From Firm-04 sp964392175 (GTDB taxonomy: Bacteria; Bacillota; Clostridia; Oscillospirales; Ruminococcaceae): a stretch of 64,000 bases of DNA. Shown here piece by piece: positions 1 to 8,709 of this stretch. The DNA lies in the NCBI GenBank assembly GCA_964392175.1, contig CAYMOJ010000004.1, positions 27,572-91,571 on the forward strand. Reading direction: 5' to 3'. Made by a program: the position numbers and the translations under genes. A model generated the notes under the pieces. The model was not told the origin of the DNA and did no database searches. It saw only the letters and a program-made list of their open reading frames with translations. Every line of letters starts with the position of its first letter. Within the stretch, counting starts at the first letter, position 1.

Positions 1-11
1 TGCCCCTCTGC

Positions 12-269
12 TTACAGATTTTGCTGTAAAAAAGCCTCGATCCCTGCAATTGCTTCGTCCTCATCATTGCCTTTGGCTGTGATGGTCACGCTATCGCCAC
101 AGTGAATGCCCAGCCCCATCACCGCCATCAGTCGTGTGCAGCTGACGATATGATCATCCTTGGCAATGGTGATTTCGCTTTCGAATTTTTTTGCTTCTTT
201 GGCAAGCAATCCGGCGGGGCGTGCATGAATGCCCTGTGGATCTTGGATTTGATATGTGATGGATTTCAT
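12..269 (-). CDS. ptsH: HPr phosphocarrier protein of the PTS
   Basis: An 85-residue HPr, the usual length. It carries phosphate from enzyme I to sugar-specific EIIA domains in the cytoplasm. The phosphorylated His15 sits in the motif GIHARPAG. I chose the ATG at 269 because AGAAAGGAG lies just upstream and the HPr fold starts there; a longer upstream frame only runs into the preceding gene. The start overlaps the stop of the upstream phosphatase-fold gene by 4 bp, so translation is probably coupled. At the position of the regulatory Ser46 of Bacillus HPr there is Arg (CTRLMAVMGLGI), so serine phosphorylation by HPr kinase looks impossible. This gene is the last one visible of a PTS operon. 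Confidence 0.95.
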   Translation of the reverse strand: MKSITYQIQDPQGIHARPAGLLAKEAKKFESEITIAKDDHIVSCTRLMAVMGLGIHCGDSVTITAKGNDEDEAIAGIEAFLQQNL

Positions 270-1120
270 AAAGGTTGCTCCTTTCTGTTTTGCAGCATTG
301 TTACCATAACGCCGTAGTGATCGGACACCACAGGCAGAGGATTCCCATGAAACACCACGGTTGAGCGAAGAATCTCCGCTTTGCGGCTGCACCAGATCTG
401 GTCGATGCGCATGGCGTTTTGATGAGTATCGCGCCATCCGTCAATGGGTTTTTGCACCGTGATGCCATTGTCTTTTTCTCTTGCAAGCACAAACGTATCC
501 TGCCAACCACCAGCTGCCATGAGATCATAGCCTTCACCGCGTACCTCTGCAGGATTATTGAAATCTCCCATTAACCAGAGTGTGCTTGCATCGGGCAGCA
601 GTGCTTTGGTTTGTTCCCACTGGTAGCGAAAATGATCCATGGGATCATCCCATCTTGCCATGTGGGTACAAAAATACCATGTGTCGTCTGTATCGGCAGT
701 TTGGATCCCCAAAAGCATCCGTCTGCGCCAATTGGAAGGATCATTGGTTTGGCTGATGCCACCCCAGTGCACGGATTGGATCGGCAGAAGGCTCAGCAGT
801 GCAATGCCCTCGGTAAGATCGCCATAGGCTTGCTTGATCGGCAGCCATGTCCAGTGATAATGCATACCGATGGTTTGCAGCAACTCTGTTATGCGGTTGA
901 CATGGTTGTCTTTGGCGATGAGAATATCGCTTGCAGCAGGGGTATATCCTTGCAAATCAGCTACGGGCGGCGCGTTACTGCTTTGGCTGACCTCTTGCAA
1001 CGCGATGATATCCGGCTGTAGTTTTGCTACACCATGCACAAATTGATGCAGCTTGCGTTCATAATCAGGTTCTGCATGGCTGTGTGCATTCAGCGTCAGC
1101 AGAGAAAATTGTTCCCTCAT
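266..1120 (-). CDS. Endonuclease/exonuclease/phosphatase-fold hydrolase
   Basis: A 284-residue protein of the EEP (DNase I/exonuclease III-like) superfamily, a metal-dependent phosphodiester or phosphomonoester hydrolase. Visible family signatures are the N-terminal LTLNAH, the metal-binding Glu43 in LQEVS, the central MGDFNNP and the C-terminal SDHYGVM. No signal peptide is seen, so it is probably cytoplasmic. It lies between the PTS transporter and HPr with 4-bp overlaps on both sides (1117-1120 and 266-269), so it is almost certainly co-translated with them. Its substrate cannot be read from sequence; the context suggests a sugar-phosphate-related or nucleotide substrate, which is inference. 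Confidence 0.85.
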   Translation of the reverse strand: MREQFSLLTLNAHSHAEPDYERKLHQFVHGVAKLQPDIIALQEVSQSSNAPPVADLQGYTPAASDILIAKDNHVNRITELLQTIGMHYHWTWLPIKQAYGDLTEGIALLSLLPIQSVHWGGISQTNDPSNWRRRMLLGIQTADTDDTWYFCTHMARWDDPMDHFRYQWEQTKALLPDASTLWLMGDFNNPAEVRGEGYDLMAAGGWQDTFVLAREKDNGITVQKPIDGWRDTHQNAMRIDQIWCSRKAEILRSTVVFHGNPLPVVSDHYGVMVTMLQNRKEQPL

Positions 1121-3267
1121 AGGATATCATTGATATCGGATTGCAGCACATCGGCTTTGGTACCATATACCGCTTGTATGCCGTTGCCCTTGATCATCAA
1201 GCTGAGTGCCCCTGCGGATTTCCATTCCTTTTCCGGCGCGACCTTGTTGCTATCCTTTACCGTGATGCGCAGACGTGTCATGCAAGCATCCACCAATGTG
1301 ATGTTTTCTCTGCCACCCAGTAGTGCGATGATGCGTTCTGCCGTGTGATTTGCTTTTGCATCGGTATGATGCTCTGCCGTTGCATCAGGGATTTCCACAA
1401 TTTCATTGCCCGACATTCCGGGGGTAGCGAATCGAAATCTGCGTATCATCCCATATGCGACCAGATAGCCTATGAGGAAGAACAGCGCACAGGTGATCAT
1501 AAATGCAAGAATATCACCGCCCAGACCTGCCTTCAGGCTCATAGGAATCCGTGTTGCGAGTTCAATATTGCCAAAGGCGTGCAGACGCAGTGGAAGAATA
1601 TCTGCCATGGCAAAGGCAAGACCCTGCAATACGGCATATACCAGATATAGTGGCATGGCGCAGAACATGAACATGAATTCCAGTGGTTCGGTTACACCGG
1701 TCAGCAGTACGGCAAGGGTCGCAGATACAAACATCGAGCGTGCCTTGCGGCGATGCCTTTTGTCAATGCTGCGATACATTCCAAGGGCAATGCCCGGCAG
1801 CAGACCGGTTGCGCCGATCATTTGCCCCACCTTGAAGCGTGCAGGTGTGATGGTCTCCAGCAGAGTGGTATATGCTGTAATATCGCCGCTATCTTTGAGG
1901 TGGATGAGGTCAGTGATCCATGCAAGCCAGAGTGGATCTTGCCCGAATACCGTTGTGCCTGCGCTCACGCCGGTCATGATTTCATAAGTTCCGCCAAATG
2001 CCGTGTAATTCATGGGGATGGTAAGCATATGATGCAGACCGAAGGGCAGCAGCAGACGTTCCAGTGTGCCATAGAGAAAAGGCGCAAGAATGGGTGCAGT
2101 ATCTGCGGAGCTTGCGATCCAGATACCGAATTGGTTGATACCGGTCTGTACAAGAGGCCAGATCAGCGCAAGCACCACAGAAACGATCACTGACCAGAGG
2201 ATCACCACCAGTGGTACAAAGCGTTTGCCGTTAAAAAAGGAAAGCGCATCGGGCAGCTTGCGAAAATGATAATACCGGTTGTAGATAACGCCTCCTAAAA
2301 ATCCGGAAATGATGCCGACAAATACACCCATATTCAGGGCTGGGGCGCCCAATACCGTAGTGAAATAATCGCTGACATGCATCTTTTGCCCAAACAGTGA
2401 AGTGACGATCGCTTCACTCTCAGCAAGCATGGTATCGGTTACACCGAAAATTGCACCGGTAATGCGATTGATCAGCACAAAGGCGATCAACGCTGCGAAT
2501 GCTCCACCTGCGCGTTCCTTCGCCCATGCGCCGCCAATGGCAACCGCAAACAGGATATGCAAATTCCCGATGATTGCCCAGCCAATGCCTTCCATGACCG
2601 ATGCCACCGCTGAAAGAAATGCAATATCACCGCCCAACATGGCAATCAGCTTTCCAATGCTGATCATCAGACCGGCGGCAGGCATGACCGCGATGACAGT
2701 CATCAGCACCTTGCCAAGCCGTTGTAGAAAATCAAAATGATTGCCGGGCTCTTTGGTCGGGGCAGCATTTGCTTCTGTCGTGGTGGAGGGCTTTTCTTCG
2801 CGATGGAAGGTAAGCAATTTGTCACCATGGACAATATCGCCCGTAGCCGTTGTGATTTTGCCGATATGTGCATCACCACACAAAATCACCGGCGTAATGA
2901 CCGAAAGCCCCTTCTTTTTGATCTGTTCCGGATCGGCTTCGGCAAGTAAGTCACCGATTTGTACATGGTCACCCTGCTGCACATGGGATACAAAGCATTC
3001 TCCCTGAAGGGATACGGTTTCCAATCCAAAATGTATGAGAACGCTTTCGCCTTCTGCTGTGGTAATGCCATAGGCGTGCTTGGATTCGGTAACCGATGTG
3101 ACAGTGCCCGCAATGGGTGCGTAGATTTTTCCTTCTGTGGGCACAATGGCGCAGCCGTCACCGAGTATTTTTTCAGAAAATACAGCGTCGGGGACTTTTT
3201 CCAATGGAATCACAGTACCGCTTAAGGGCGCATAAATCGTTTGCAGATGTTCTTTGTCCGATGCCAT
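1117..3267 (-). CDS. PTS sugar transporter, fused EIIA-EIIC-EIIB (glucose/maltose/GlcNAc family)
   Basis: A 716-residue membrane permease that imports and phosphorylates a hexose using phosphate from HPr. EIIA comes first (about 1-145), with His64 and His79 (ESVLIHFGLETV) spaced as in EIIA-Glc. A charged linker follows, then the EIIC membrane domain (about 170-530; HHMLTIPMNYTAFGG, GVTEPLEF). EIIB is last, with phospho-Cys662 in LVDACMTRLRITV. The order A-C-B differs from the common C-B-A of ptsG/nagE. The start at 3267 has AGGAGG 7 nt upstream; 84 residues further upstream in frame do not resemble the family. It is first in an operon with the EEP hydrolase and HPr. Substrate (glucose, maltose or N-acetylglucosamine) is unresolved. 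Confidence 0.92.
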   Translation of the reverse strand: MASDKEHLQTIYAPLSGTVIPLEKVPDAVFSEKILGDGCAIVPTEGKIYAPIAGTVTSVTESKHAYGITTAEGESVLIHFGLETVSLQGECFVSHVQQGDHVQIGDLLAEADPEQIKKKGLSVITPVILCGDAHIGKITTATGDIVHGDKLLTFHREEKPSTTTEANAAPTKEPGNHFDFLQRLGKVLMTVIAVMPAAGLMISIGKLIAMLGGDIAFLSAVASVMEGIGWAIIGNLHILFAVAIGGAWAKERAGGAFAALIAFVLINRITGAIFGVTDTMLAESEAIVTSLFGQKMHVSDYFTTVLGAPALNMGVFVGIISGFLGGVIYNRYYHFRKLPDALSFFNGKRFVPLVVILWSVIVSVVLALIWPLVQTGINQFGIWIASSADTAPILAPFLYGTLERLLLPFGLHHMLTIPMNYTAFGGTYEIMTGVSAGTTVFGQDPLWLAWITDLIHLKDSGDITAYTTLLETITPARFKVGQMIGATGLLPGIALGMYRSIDKRHRRKARSMFVSATLAVLLTGVTEPLEFMFMFCAMPLYLVYAVLQGLAFAMADILPLRLHAFGNIELATRIPMSLKAGLGGDILAFMITCALFFLIGYLVAYGMIRRFRFATPGMSGNEIVEIPDATAEHHTDAKANHTAERIIALLGGRENITLVDACMTRLRITVKDSNKVAPEKEWKSAGALSLMIKGNGIQAVYGTKADVLQSDINDIL

Positions 3268-3376
3268 GACGATTCCTCCTTGTTGGGGTGATACGCCTAG
3301 CATATGTTGTAAATCAAGAAAAATGCAGCCTGTTCCCATACAGATTTTACCGTTTGCTTCACTGACGAAAAAATGA

Positions 3377-3405
3377 TTGACAATTTCTTGACGATGTGCT
3401 ACAAT
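3377..3405 (+). promoter_or_regulatory. Sigma-A promoter for the asparagine synthetase-like gene
   Basis: TTGACA at 3377-3382 and TACAAT at 3400-3405, separated by 17 bp. It lies about 75 bp upstream of the chosen start at 3478. No comparably good promoter is seen for the divergent PTS operon in 3268-3477. Confidence 0.75.
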
Positions 3406-3477
3406 AATCGCGTATGGAATTGTTGGAAATTGCATATCATGAAACCGAAAAACCAATACGATATGAGGTGCATTGCT

Positions 3478-5016
3478 ATGGTAGAAATCAAAGAATACAG
3501 AGGGCATATCCGCAATCATGCGGCACTTTGCGCAGAACTGGGCATTGACGATGCCTTACCCCGTGCAGAGCGTGAAATACAAATCCTGCAAAAGGCATAT
3601 GCGGCGTGGGGAACGGAAATGGGCAATCATCTGTACGGTATGTTTGCCTTCGCCCTGTGGGATCCCAAACAGAGCGCAATGGTGTGCATCCGCGACCAGT
3701 TTGGCACGAAGCCCTTTTATTATTACATCACAGCTGATGGGAAATTCCTTTGCGGTACGATGATTCGTACAATTATGGCGCAGGATGGTTTTGTCAAGCA
3801 GCTCAACGAAAAGATGCTGCAATATTACCTCACTATGACCTATACCGCAGGGGAGGAAACCTTCTTCGTAGGGCTGAAAAAGCTGTTGCCGGGGCGGTGC
3901 TTGGTGTTTCAGGATGGCAAGTGCACCATCACCCGTTATTGGAAGCCCGAATTTCACCCGGATACGAACCCGACGATGGAGCAATGGGCAGATGAGATCC
4001 ATAGCACCATGCAGCAATTGATGCAGGAAATCAAAGAACCGGACGAAACAGCAGAATCCTTTCTTTCGGGTGGCGTGGATTCTTCCTATGTGTTGGCACT
4101 TTCTGATGCAAAAGCTGCCAATACCTGTGGCTATGAGGAAGCCCGCTTTGATGAATCCGTGCTGGCAATGCAAACCGCAGATCTTCTTGGCAGAGCCTGC
4201 AACCGCTGCGTTGTAACACCCGAACAGTTTTTCGAGATTGTTCCCTTTGTGATGTACAACATGGAGCAGCCTCTGGGCGATGCCTCTGCCATTGTATTTG
4301 CCATCGGCTGCCGCGAAACAGCGAAGCATACCAGGCTTTGTTATTCCGGGGAAGGTGCTGATGAGTTCTTTGGCGGATATAATATGTATGCGCGTGCGGA
4401 AGTCTATGGCGACAATCTGAAGAATTTTTATGTCGGCAACACCAATATCATGAAAGAGGAAGAAAAACAGCGCCTGATGCTGCATTACGATCCCACGGTG
4501 CTGCCCATCGACCTTGCCCGTGAGATTTATGCAGAAAATGAGGGCATTGACCCGCTTTCCAAAATGTCCGATGTAGATATTCAGCTTTGGCTGGAAGGTG
4601 ACATCTACCTGAATGTGGATAAAATGAGCACCGCTGTGGGGCTGGAAGTGCGTATGCCCATGACAGACTGCCGTGTGTTTGATATCGCATCGAGAATGCC
4701 CTCTTGCTACAAGGTGGCTGATGGGCAGAACAAGATCGCCATGCGCAATGCTGCTGCCAAAGTGCTGCCCGATGCGATTGCATTTCGCAAGAAGCTTGGC
4801 TTTATCGTTCCCATTCGTATTTGGCTTGCCGATGAACGCTACAATGCCGATGTGCGCCGTCTGCTGCAAAGCGATATTGCCGCACAGTTCTTCCATATGG
4901 ATGAGGTTGCGGCGATCTTTCGTGCGTACACCGAGGGCGATTCTGATCTTTGGCGCAAAGTTTGGACGATTTACACCTTCCTTGTATGGTATGAGGAATA
5001 TTTTATCAAGCATTGA
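3478..5016 (+). CDS. Asparagine synthetase-family protein lacking the glutaminase cysteine
   Basis: A 512-residue AsnB-family protein. The synthetase domain is intact, with the PP-loop SGGVDSS at 197-203 and GEGADEFFGGY further on, so ATP-dependent amide formation on Asp or a similar acid is plausible. The N-terminal Ntn domain is recognisable (GMFAFALWD, IRDQFGTKPF), but the protein begins MVEIKEYRGH and has no Cys2 after the initiator Met, so it cannot hydrolyse glutamine in the usual way and would need ammonia or another donor. The start at 3478 is supported by GAGGTG 7 nt upstream; an upstream in-frame ATG gives MRCIAM, which overlaps that RBS. Monocistronic, with its own promoter and terminator. 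It may make asparagine or amidate another substrate. Confidence 0.85.
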   Translation: MVEIKEYRGHIRNHAALCAELGIDDALPRAEREIQILQKAYAAWGTEMGNHLYGMFAFALWDPKQSAMVCIRDQFGTKPFYYYITADGKFLCGTMIRTIMAQDGFVKQLNEKMLQYYLTMTYTAGEETFFVGLKKLLPGRCLVFQDGKCTITRYWKPEFHPDTNPTMEQWADEIHSTMQQLMQEIKEPDETAESFLSGGVDSSYVLALSDAKAANTCGYEEARFDESVLAMQTADLLGRACNRCVVTPEQFFEIVPFVMYNMEQPLGDASAIVFAIGCRETAKHTRLCYSGEGADEFFGGYNMYARAEVYGDNLKNFYVGNTNIMKEEEKQRLMLHYDPTVLPIDLAREIYAENEGIDPLSKMSDVDIQLWLEGDIYLNVDKMSTAVGLEVRMPMTDCRVFDIASRMPSCYKVADGQNKIAMRNAAAKVLPDAIAFRKKLGFIVPIRIWLADERYNADVRRLLQSDIAAQFFHMDEVAAIFRAYTEGDSDLWRKVWTIYTFLVWYEEYFIKH

Positions 5017-5031
5017 ATGCTGCATAAGTAT

Positions 5032-5067
5032 AAAAAACGCCACCTTTGCATTGCTGCAAGGGTGGCG
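5032..5067. terminator. Bidirectional terminator between converging genes
   Basis: A 13-bp stem (5038-5050 with 5055-5067, one G-T pair) and a TTGC loop, preceded by AAAAAA on the plus strand. It therefore ends in a U-tract when read from the minus strand and serves the lipoprotein gene, and it can also stop the plus-strand gene. Confidence 0.85.
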
Positions 5068-5093
5068 AATTTGTTATGTTGGCTGTGAACGAA

Positions 5094-5879
5094 TTACTTC
5101 AACTCATGCGCAGTCAGATTGGCGCGCGTGGCAAAATCCTTGCCGGCACCGCCTTCGGTGATAGAGATTGCGTTGCCGTCATAGCTGAACATAAAGTTAA
5201 AGCCACAGAAGCCGGGGTTATTGTCCAGCTCAAAAATGATCTGTACGGTATCACCGGGCTTGCCGCTGACCGTATTTGCAGAAACGGTCAGACCGTCACC
5301 AATGACCTTTTCCACCTGCGGTGCGGTAGTATTGACGCATACATAGCCCACATTGGTGCTGACATTCAGTGTTTCCGCATCATAGTTTGCGAAATCGGTG
5401 TGGAAGATGGTGATGGGGTAAATACCATCGGGAGCATTGTCGGCGATCGTTGCATTGAACGCAAGGAACTGACCATCAAACACAAAGTCGCTCTTCTTAG
5501 ACATATCGAGCCACAGTGCCTGATAATTCTGCTCTGATGGCTGATAGTTCTGCTCTGCATAAGAGGTTGCCAGTGTGGTGCCGGTATAAACCTCTGTCAC
5601 AGCCACGCCACCGTCGGTGGTGACAGTGCTGCCGTTGATATCGGTCTGGTTTGCGAAGATATTGCCGTTTGCGTCCACGGTGGTGGTAACTGCGGGGGCA
5701 GTGGTCTGCTCAGGGGAGAGTGTGGGATTCGGGGTCAAGGTCAGATCAAAGTTGATCATACCATCGCTGTCAGCCGTAACACCGGGGGTTGAGCTTTCAT
5801 CCTTGCTACAGCTCACGGTAGGCAAAGCCATTGCGCCCACCAGTGCAACGGCGATCATTTGTTTGAAGAAACGATTCAT
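5094..5879 (-). CDS. Lipoprotein with cohesin-like half-domains in reversed order
   Basis: A 261-residue secreted lipoprotein: basic N-terminus, hydrophobic stretch and lipobox ending at Cys24 (LPTVSC), then a Thr/Pro-rich linker to about residue 70. Residues 120-183 resemble the second half of a cohesin/cellulosome-anchoring domain (ALWLDMSKK, then DGQFLAFNATI, then GIYPITI). Residues 197-250 resemble the first half (VSGKPGDTV, NNPGFCGFNFMFSYD). The protein stops right after that first half and a terminator follows. It may be a permuted cohesin-fold module or the remains of a longer two-cohesin protein. Start at 5879 with AAGGAG upstream. Any dockerin binding is inference. Confidence 0.7.
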   Translation of the reverse strand: MNRFFKQMIAVALVGAMALPTVSCSKDESSTPGVTADSDGMINFDLTLTPNPTLSPEQTTAPAVTTTVDANGNIFANQTDINGSTVTTDGGVAVTEVYTGTTLATSYAEQNYQPSEQNYQALWLDMSKKSDFVFDGQFLAFNATIADNAPDGIYPITIFHTDFANYDAETLNVSTNVGYVCVNTTAPQVEKVIGDGLTVSANTVSGKPGDTVQIIFELDNNPGFCGFNFMFSYDGNAISITEGGAGKDFATRANLTAHELK

Positions 5880-5943
5880 TTTCAGAATCTCCTTTCCGTA
5901 TTTGCAATGCATTGTGATGTGACAATTACGCGCTTTTTATCCT

Positions 5944-5972
5944 ATTATACACAAAGCTGCATGAAATGTCAA
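5944..5972 (-). promoter_or_regulatory. Consensus sigma-A promoter for the cohesin-like lipoprotein
   Basis: On the minus strand, TTGACA (5967-5972) and TATAAT (5944-5949) with a 17-bp spacer, matching the consensus exactly. It lies about 65 bp upstream of the start at 5879 and only about 20 bp beyond the stop of the ABC permease gene at 5994. Confidence 0.85.
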
Positions 5973-5993
5973 GTGAAATTTCTGTGTACGGCT

Positions 5994-7373
5994 TTATGGA
6001 GCCTGATCCGCATGGGATGCATTTGTCTTTGGCGATTGCTTCAGCATTGCCAACAATGTTTTGATATTGGGCACATTGCCACGATACAGCACCATCAGAC
6101 GGTAAATGGTTGCAGCGATCCAGATGATTGCCACAATGGAGAGCAGCATGATCGTTATCGCAATGGCAGTTTGCAGGGCAGTCATTTGCCCAAGCAGCAG
6201 TTGACCGGGTACGACTAAGATCGCAGTAAACGGAAAGTAATTAAGCCATGGCGCGGTAGAGATCATGGCGTTGGTGGTTTCGGGGGAGCTGAGGCACAGG
6301 AAGAAACTCACCACCAGAACCAGCACAAAGATATAGTTGGTTTTGCCCAGATCCTCCGCTTTGGAAGCCAGTGCGCCGCTGATAGAGGAAAGCGCACAGT
6401 ACAGCAGAATGCCCAATCCGATGAAAATGACCGCCAATCCAATGCCCTTTGCTGTAAAAATCGAAGGGTTTTCGCTGAGTGTATTGAGGGCATTGACCAC
6501 AGAAATGTTGGTATCCGGTACGGCATTGAGGGCGAGAAGCATACCGATGATGCAGCCGAATACCGCAGAGATCAACCAGATGAGGATCTGCAAAAATGCA
6601 CCGAAGGTGATTGCAAACAGCTTGCCGAAGATCAGAGCGAAGGGGTGTACTGCTGTGAGCATGGTATCCATTAATTTGGAGGTTTTCTCCAACAGCACAC
6701 TGTTTGCCACGCTTTGCCCATAAAACAGTACCATAAAGTACATCAGCATCATGACAAAGAAGGGGAATGCAAACTCCACGATCTGGGTGGCGATGTCTTT
6801 GCCTTCTGCGGCTGTGCCGTCGGCATTCAGCTGCCCCGTGATGCTGACTACAGGGGTGGCATATGCGCTACACTGTTCGGGGGTCATCTGTGCTTTCTGC
6901 ACAAGGATCATCGGGAAGGCTGCTTCTATGGCATCGGCGAGGGCATATGCTTCCTCCTGTGTGATTGTCGTTTCATCGGCAAGGCAGAGCGTCAGTGCGT
7001 AGCCCTCTTCCCCACAAGTGATATGCAGCAGTGCGGTCGTATCGGGCGATGCTTGCGCCAGAGCGGCTTTTGCACTTTCGAAATTTTCCATCAGCGTATA
7101 GGTGATAATGGTTTCCGTATCCTGACACAGCGCGGTATAATCGGCAGTGCCCTCGGTTTCGTCGCAGACATACACCGTGCGAAAGGGCAGCGGTACATCT
7201 TTGGTGCTGTCATCTGCCAGCTCTACGCTGAGCCATAACAACAGGGGAATACCGATTAGCAGCAGTGCGCCAAGGAGGATTGTGGTGATAAGCCATCCGC
7301 TTTGTGTGCAGCACTGCCATAAAGTAAAGCGAAAAATGCGGAATGCACCTGCCATTGGATTACGCTTTTTCAT
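5994..7373 (-). CDS. ABC-2 type exporter permease, second subunit
   Basis: A 459-residue membrane protein of the ABC-2 permease type. It has an N-terminal membrane anchor, a large extracytoplasmic region (about 50-215, VYVCDETEGTADY onward), then five or so membrane segments in the C-terminal half. It pairs with the neighbouring permease and ATPase in an efflux or sodium-export type transporter. The start at 7373 follows AAGGAGGTG and overlaps the upstream permease gene by 14 bp, so translation is coupled. Its layout matches the partner gene at 7360-8709, suggesting an old duplication. The exported substrate cannot be deduced. Confidence 0.85.
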   Translation of the reverse strand: MKKRNPMAGAFRIFRFTLWQCCTQSGWLITTILLGALLLIGIPLLLWLSVELADDSTKDVPLPFRTVYVCDETEGTADYTALCQDTETIITYTLMENFESAKAALAQASPDTTALLHITCGEEGYALTLCLADETTITQEEAYALADAIEAAFPMILVQKAQMTPEQCSAYATPVVSITGQLNADGTAAEGKDIATQIVEFAFPFFVMMLMYFMVLFYGQSVANSVLLEKTSKLMDTMLTAVHPFALIFGKLFAITFGAFLQILIWLISAVFGCIIGMLLALNAVPDTNISVVNALNTLSENPSIFTAKGIGLAVIFIGLGILLYCALSSISGALASKAEDLGKTNYIFVLVLVVSFFLCLSSPETTNAMISTAPWLNYFPFTAILVVPGQLLLGQMTALQTAIAITIMLLSIVAIIWIAATIYRLMVLYRGNVPNIKTLLAMLKQSPKTNASHADQAP

Positions 7374-8709
7374 GGGGCACCTCCTTGCTCGTTTGCTCCT
7401 GCTTCCATATACCAACGAGATGCTTCAACTTGGGTGGCGCACCTCTGTGCAGGATCATCATATGGTAAACCTTGTCGGCGATCAGCAGAAGCAACAGCAT
7501 AAATGCAACAGAAATCGCCCACGAAACGATCAGCAATGGCAGACTGAGTTTGCCGCAGAGATAGTTGGAAGGTGCTATAAAGATGGAAAAATACGGGCAC
7601 AGCGAGAAGAACATATCTGCCGCAGCACTTTCAAACATCGGTACAAAAACGGCTGCAAAATATCCCACTATGATAAACAACACCGTATAGATGCTCACCG
7701 TCTGGATATCCTCATTTTTCGAGCAGCAGGAGGCTGGGATACTGCAAAACAGGGCAATTGTGGCATATCCGATGCATACGGAGATCAGCATGATGATCAG
7801 TGTGCCCACGCTTATTTCGTGGATGATATTGCTGATGGACATGGTATCCAGCAGTGCTGTAAGAAATTGTGTACTGCCGGTGGATTTGGTAAGCATATAG
7901 GAGATGCACAATCCAAGCAGTGCTACAGCAATGCCAACGGTAAGAAACAGTGTGACGGCAAGGATCTTGCCAAAGAGCAAGGCTGCCGGAGAGATGCTTA
8001 CCATCAGCAGTTCCACCAGCTTGGAAGATTTCTCATCCACGCACAACTGGAAGATATATCCCATTGCGAGAGAGCCCATGAGCGTTACCAACACGGAATA
8101 ATAAATGGATACCATGCCAAAGGTTGCGGTATCGACACCGGTTTGATCTTTTTCGGGGCGGTAATCTGAAAGATCGGATACCTTCATGGAAATTTCAGTA
8201 TCCAGTATTGCGCACTGTGTGGGATCGACCCCGACCTGTGCCAGCATACTGTGCCGCAAAGTTTCAGCAACGGCAGCGGTGACAGATTGGATATCCAACG
8301 CTTCCAGTTCGGTGTCGGCAGGGTAAAAACCCTCTACCATCAGACCTGTTTGCGCATCAGCAGTTACGGCAACTGCCATACAGCCGTTTGATTCTGCCAT
8401 GAGCTTGCCGAATGCTTCGTTGTCAGAGGCGGTTTCCACAATGTGGATCCCTTGATAGATGCCCTGTTGAAAATATGCCGCGTCGAAGGGAACATCTGTT
8501 TCATTACGGAGATACAGCATGGTGATATCGGTGCTTTCTGCCGTGATATCCACATCGCCGCCCATGAAGATTCTTACCACAGGCAGTGCTGCCACAGCGA
8601 TCACAAACAAAAGCAGTAGCAGAATTTTTACACCCATCATGGCATAATGCTGCTGCACCGAAAAGCGAAACACCTGCCCCATGCCGCGCAATCGATTATT
8701 CCGCTTCAT
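7360..8709 (-). CDS. ABC-2 type exporter permease, first subunit
   Basis: A 449-residue ABC-2 permease: one membrane segment near residues 22-45, a large extracytoplasmic domain, then a C-terminal bundle of membrane helices. It resembles NatB-type permeases and its partner at 5994-7373. The start at 8709 (MKRNNRLRGMG) lies inside the end of the ATPase gene, with a 14-bp overlap; it overlaps the next permease start by 14 bp as well. The three genes form one operon, and the two permeases probably form a heterodimer served by the single ATPase. Substrate unknown. Confidence 0.87.
   Translation of the reverse strand: MKRNNRLRGMGQVFRFSVQQHYAMMGVKILLLLLFVIAVAALPVVRIFMGGDVDITAESTDITMLYLRNETDVPFDAAYFQQGIYQGIHIVETASDNEAFGKLMAESNGCMAVAVTADAQTGLMVEGFYPADTELEALDIQSVTAAVAETLRHSMLAQVGVDPTQCAILDTEISMKVSDLSDYRPEKDQTGVDTATFGMVSIYYSVLVTLMGSLAMGYIFQLCVDEKSSKLVELLMVSISPAALLFGKILAVTLFLTVGIAVALLGLCISYMLTKSTGSTQFLTALLDTMSISNIIHEISVGTLIIMLISVCIGYATIALFCSIPASCCSKNEDIQTVSIYTVLFIIVGYFAAVFVPMFESAAADMFFSLCPYFSIFIAPSNYLCGKLSLPLLIVSWAISVAFMLLLLLIADKVYHMMILHRGAPPKLKHLVGIWKQEQTSKEVPHEKA

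Noticed and set aside
1..11. A further gene of the PTS operon at the left edge
   Set aside because: Only 11 bases remain after the HPr stop, too few to tell.
3556..5043. Long antisense reading frame of about 495 codons opposite the asparagine synthetase-like gene
   Set aside because: It mirrors a well-supported plus-strand gene, has no RBS and shows no family motif; it is a coding shadow.
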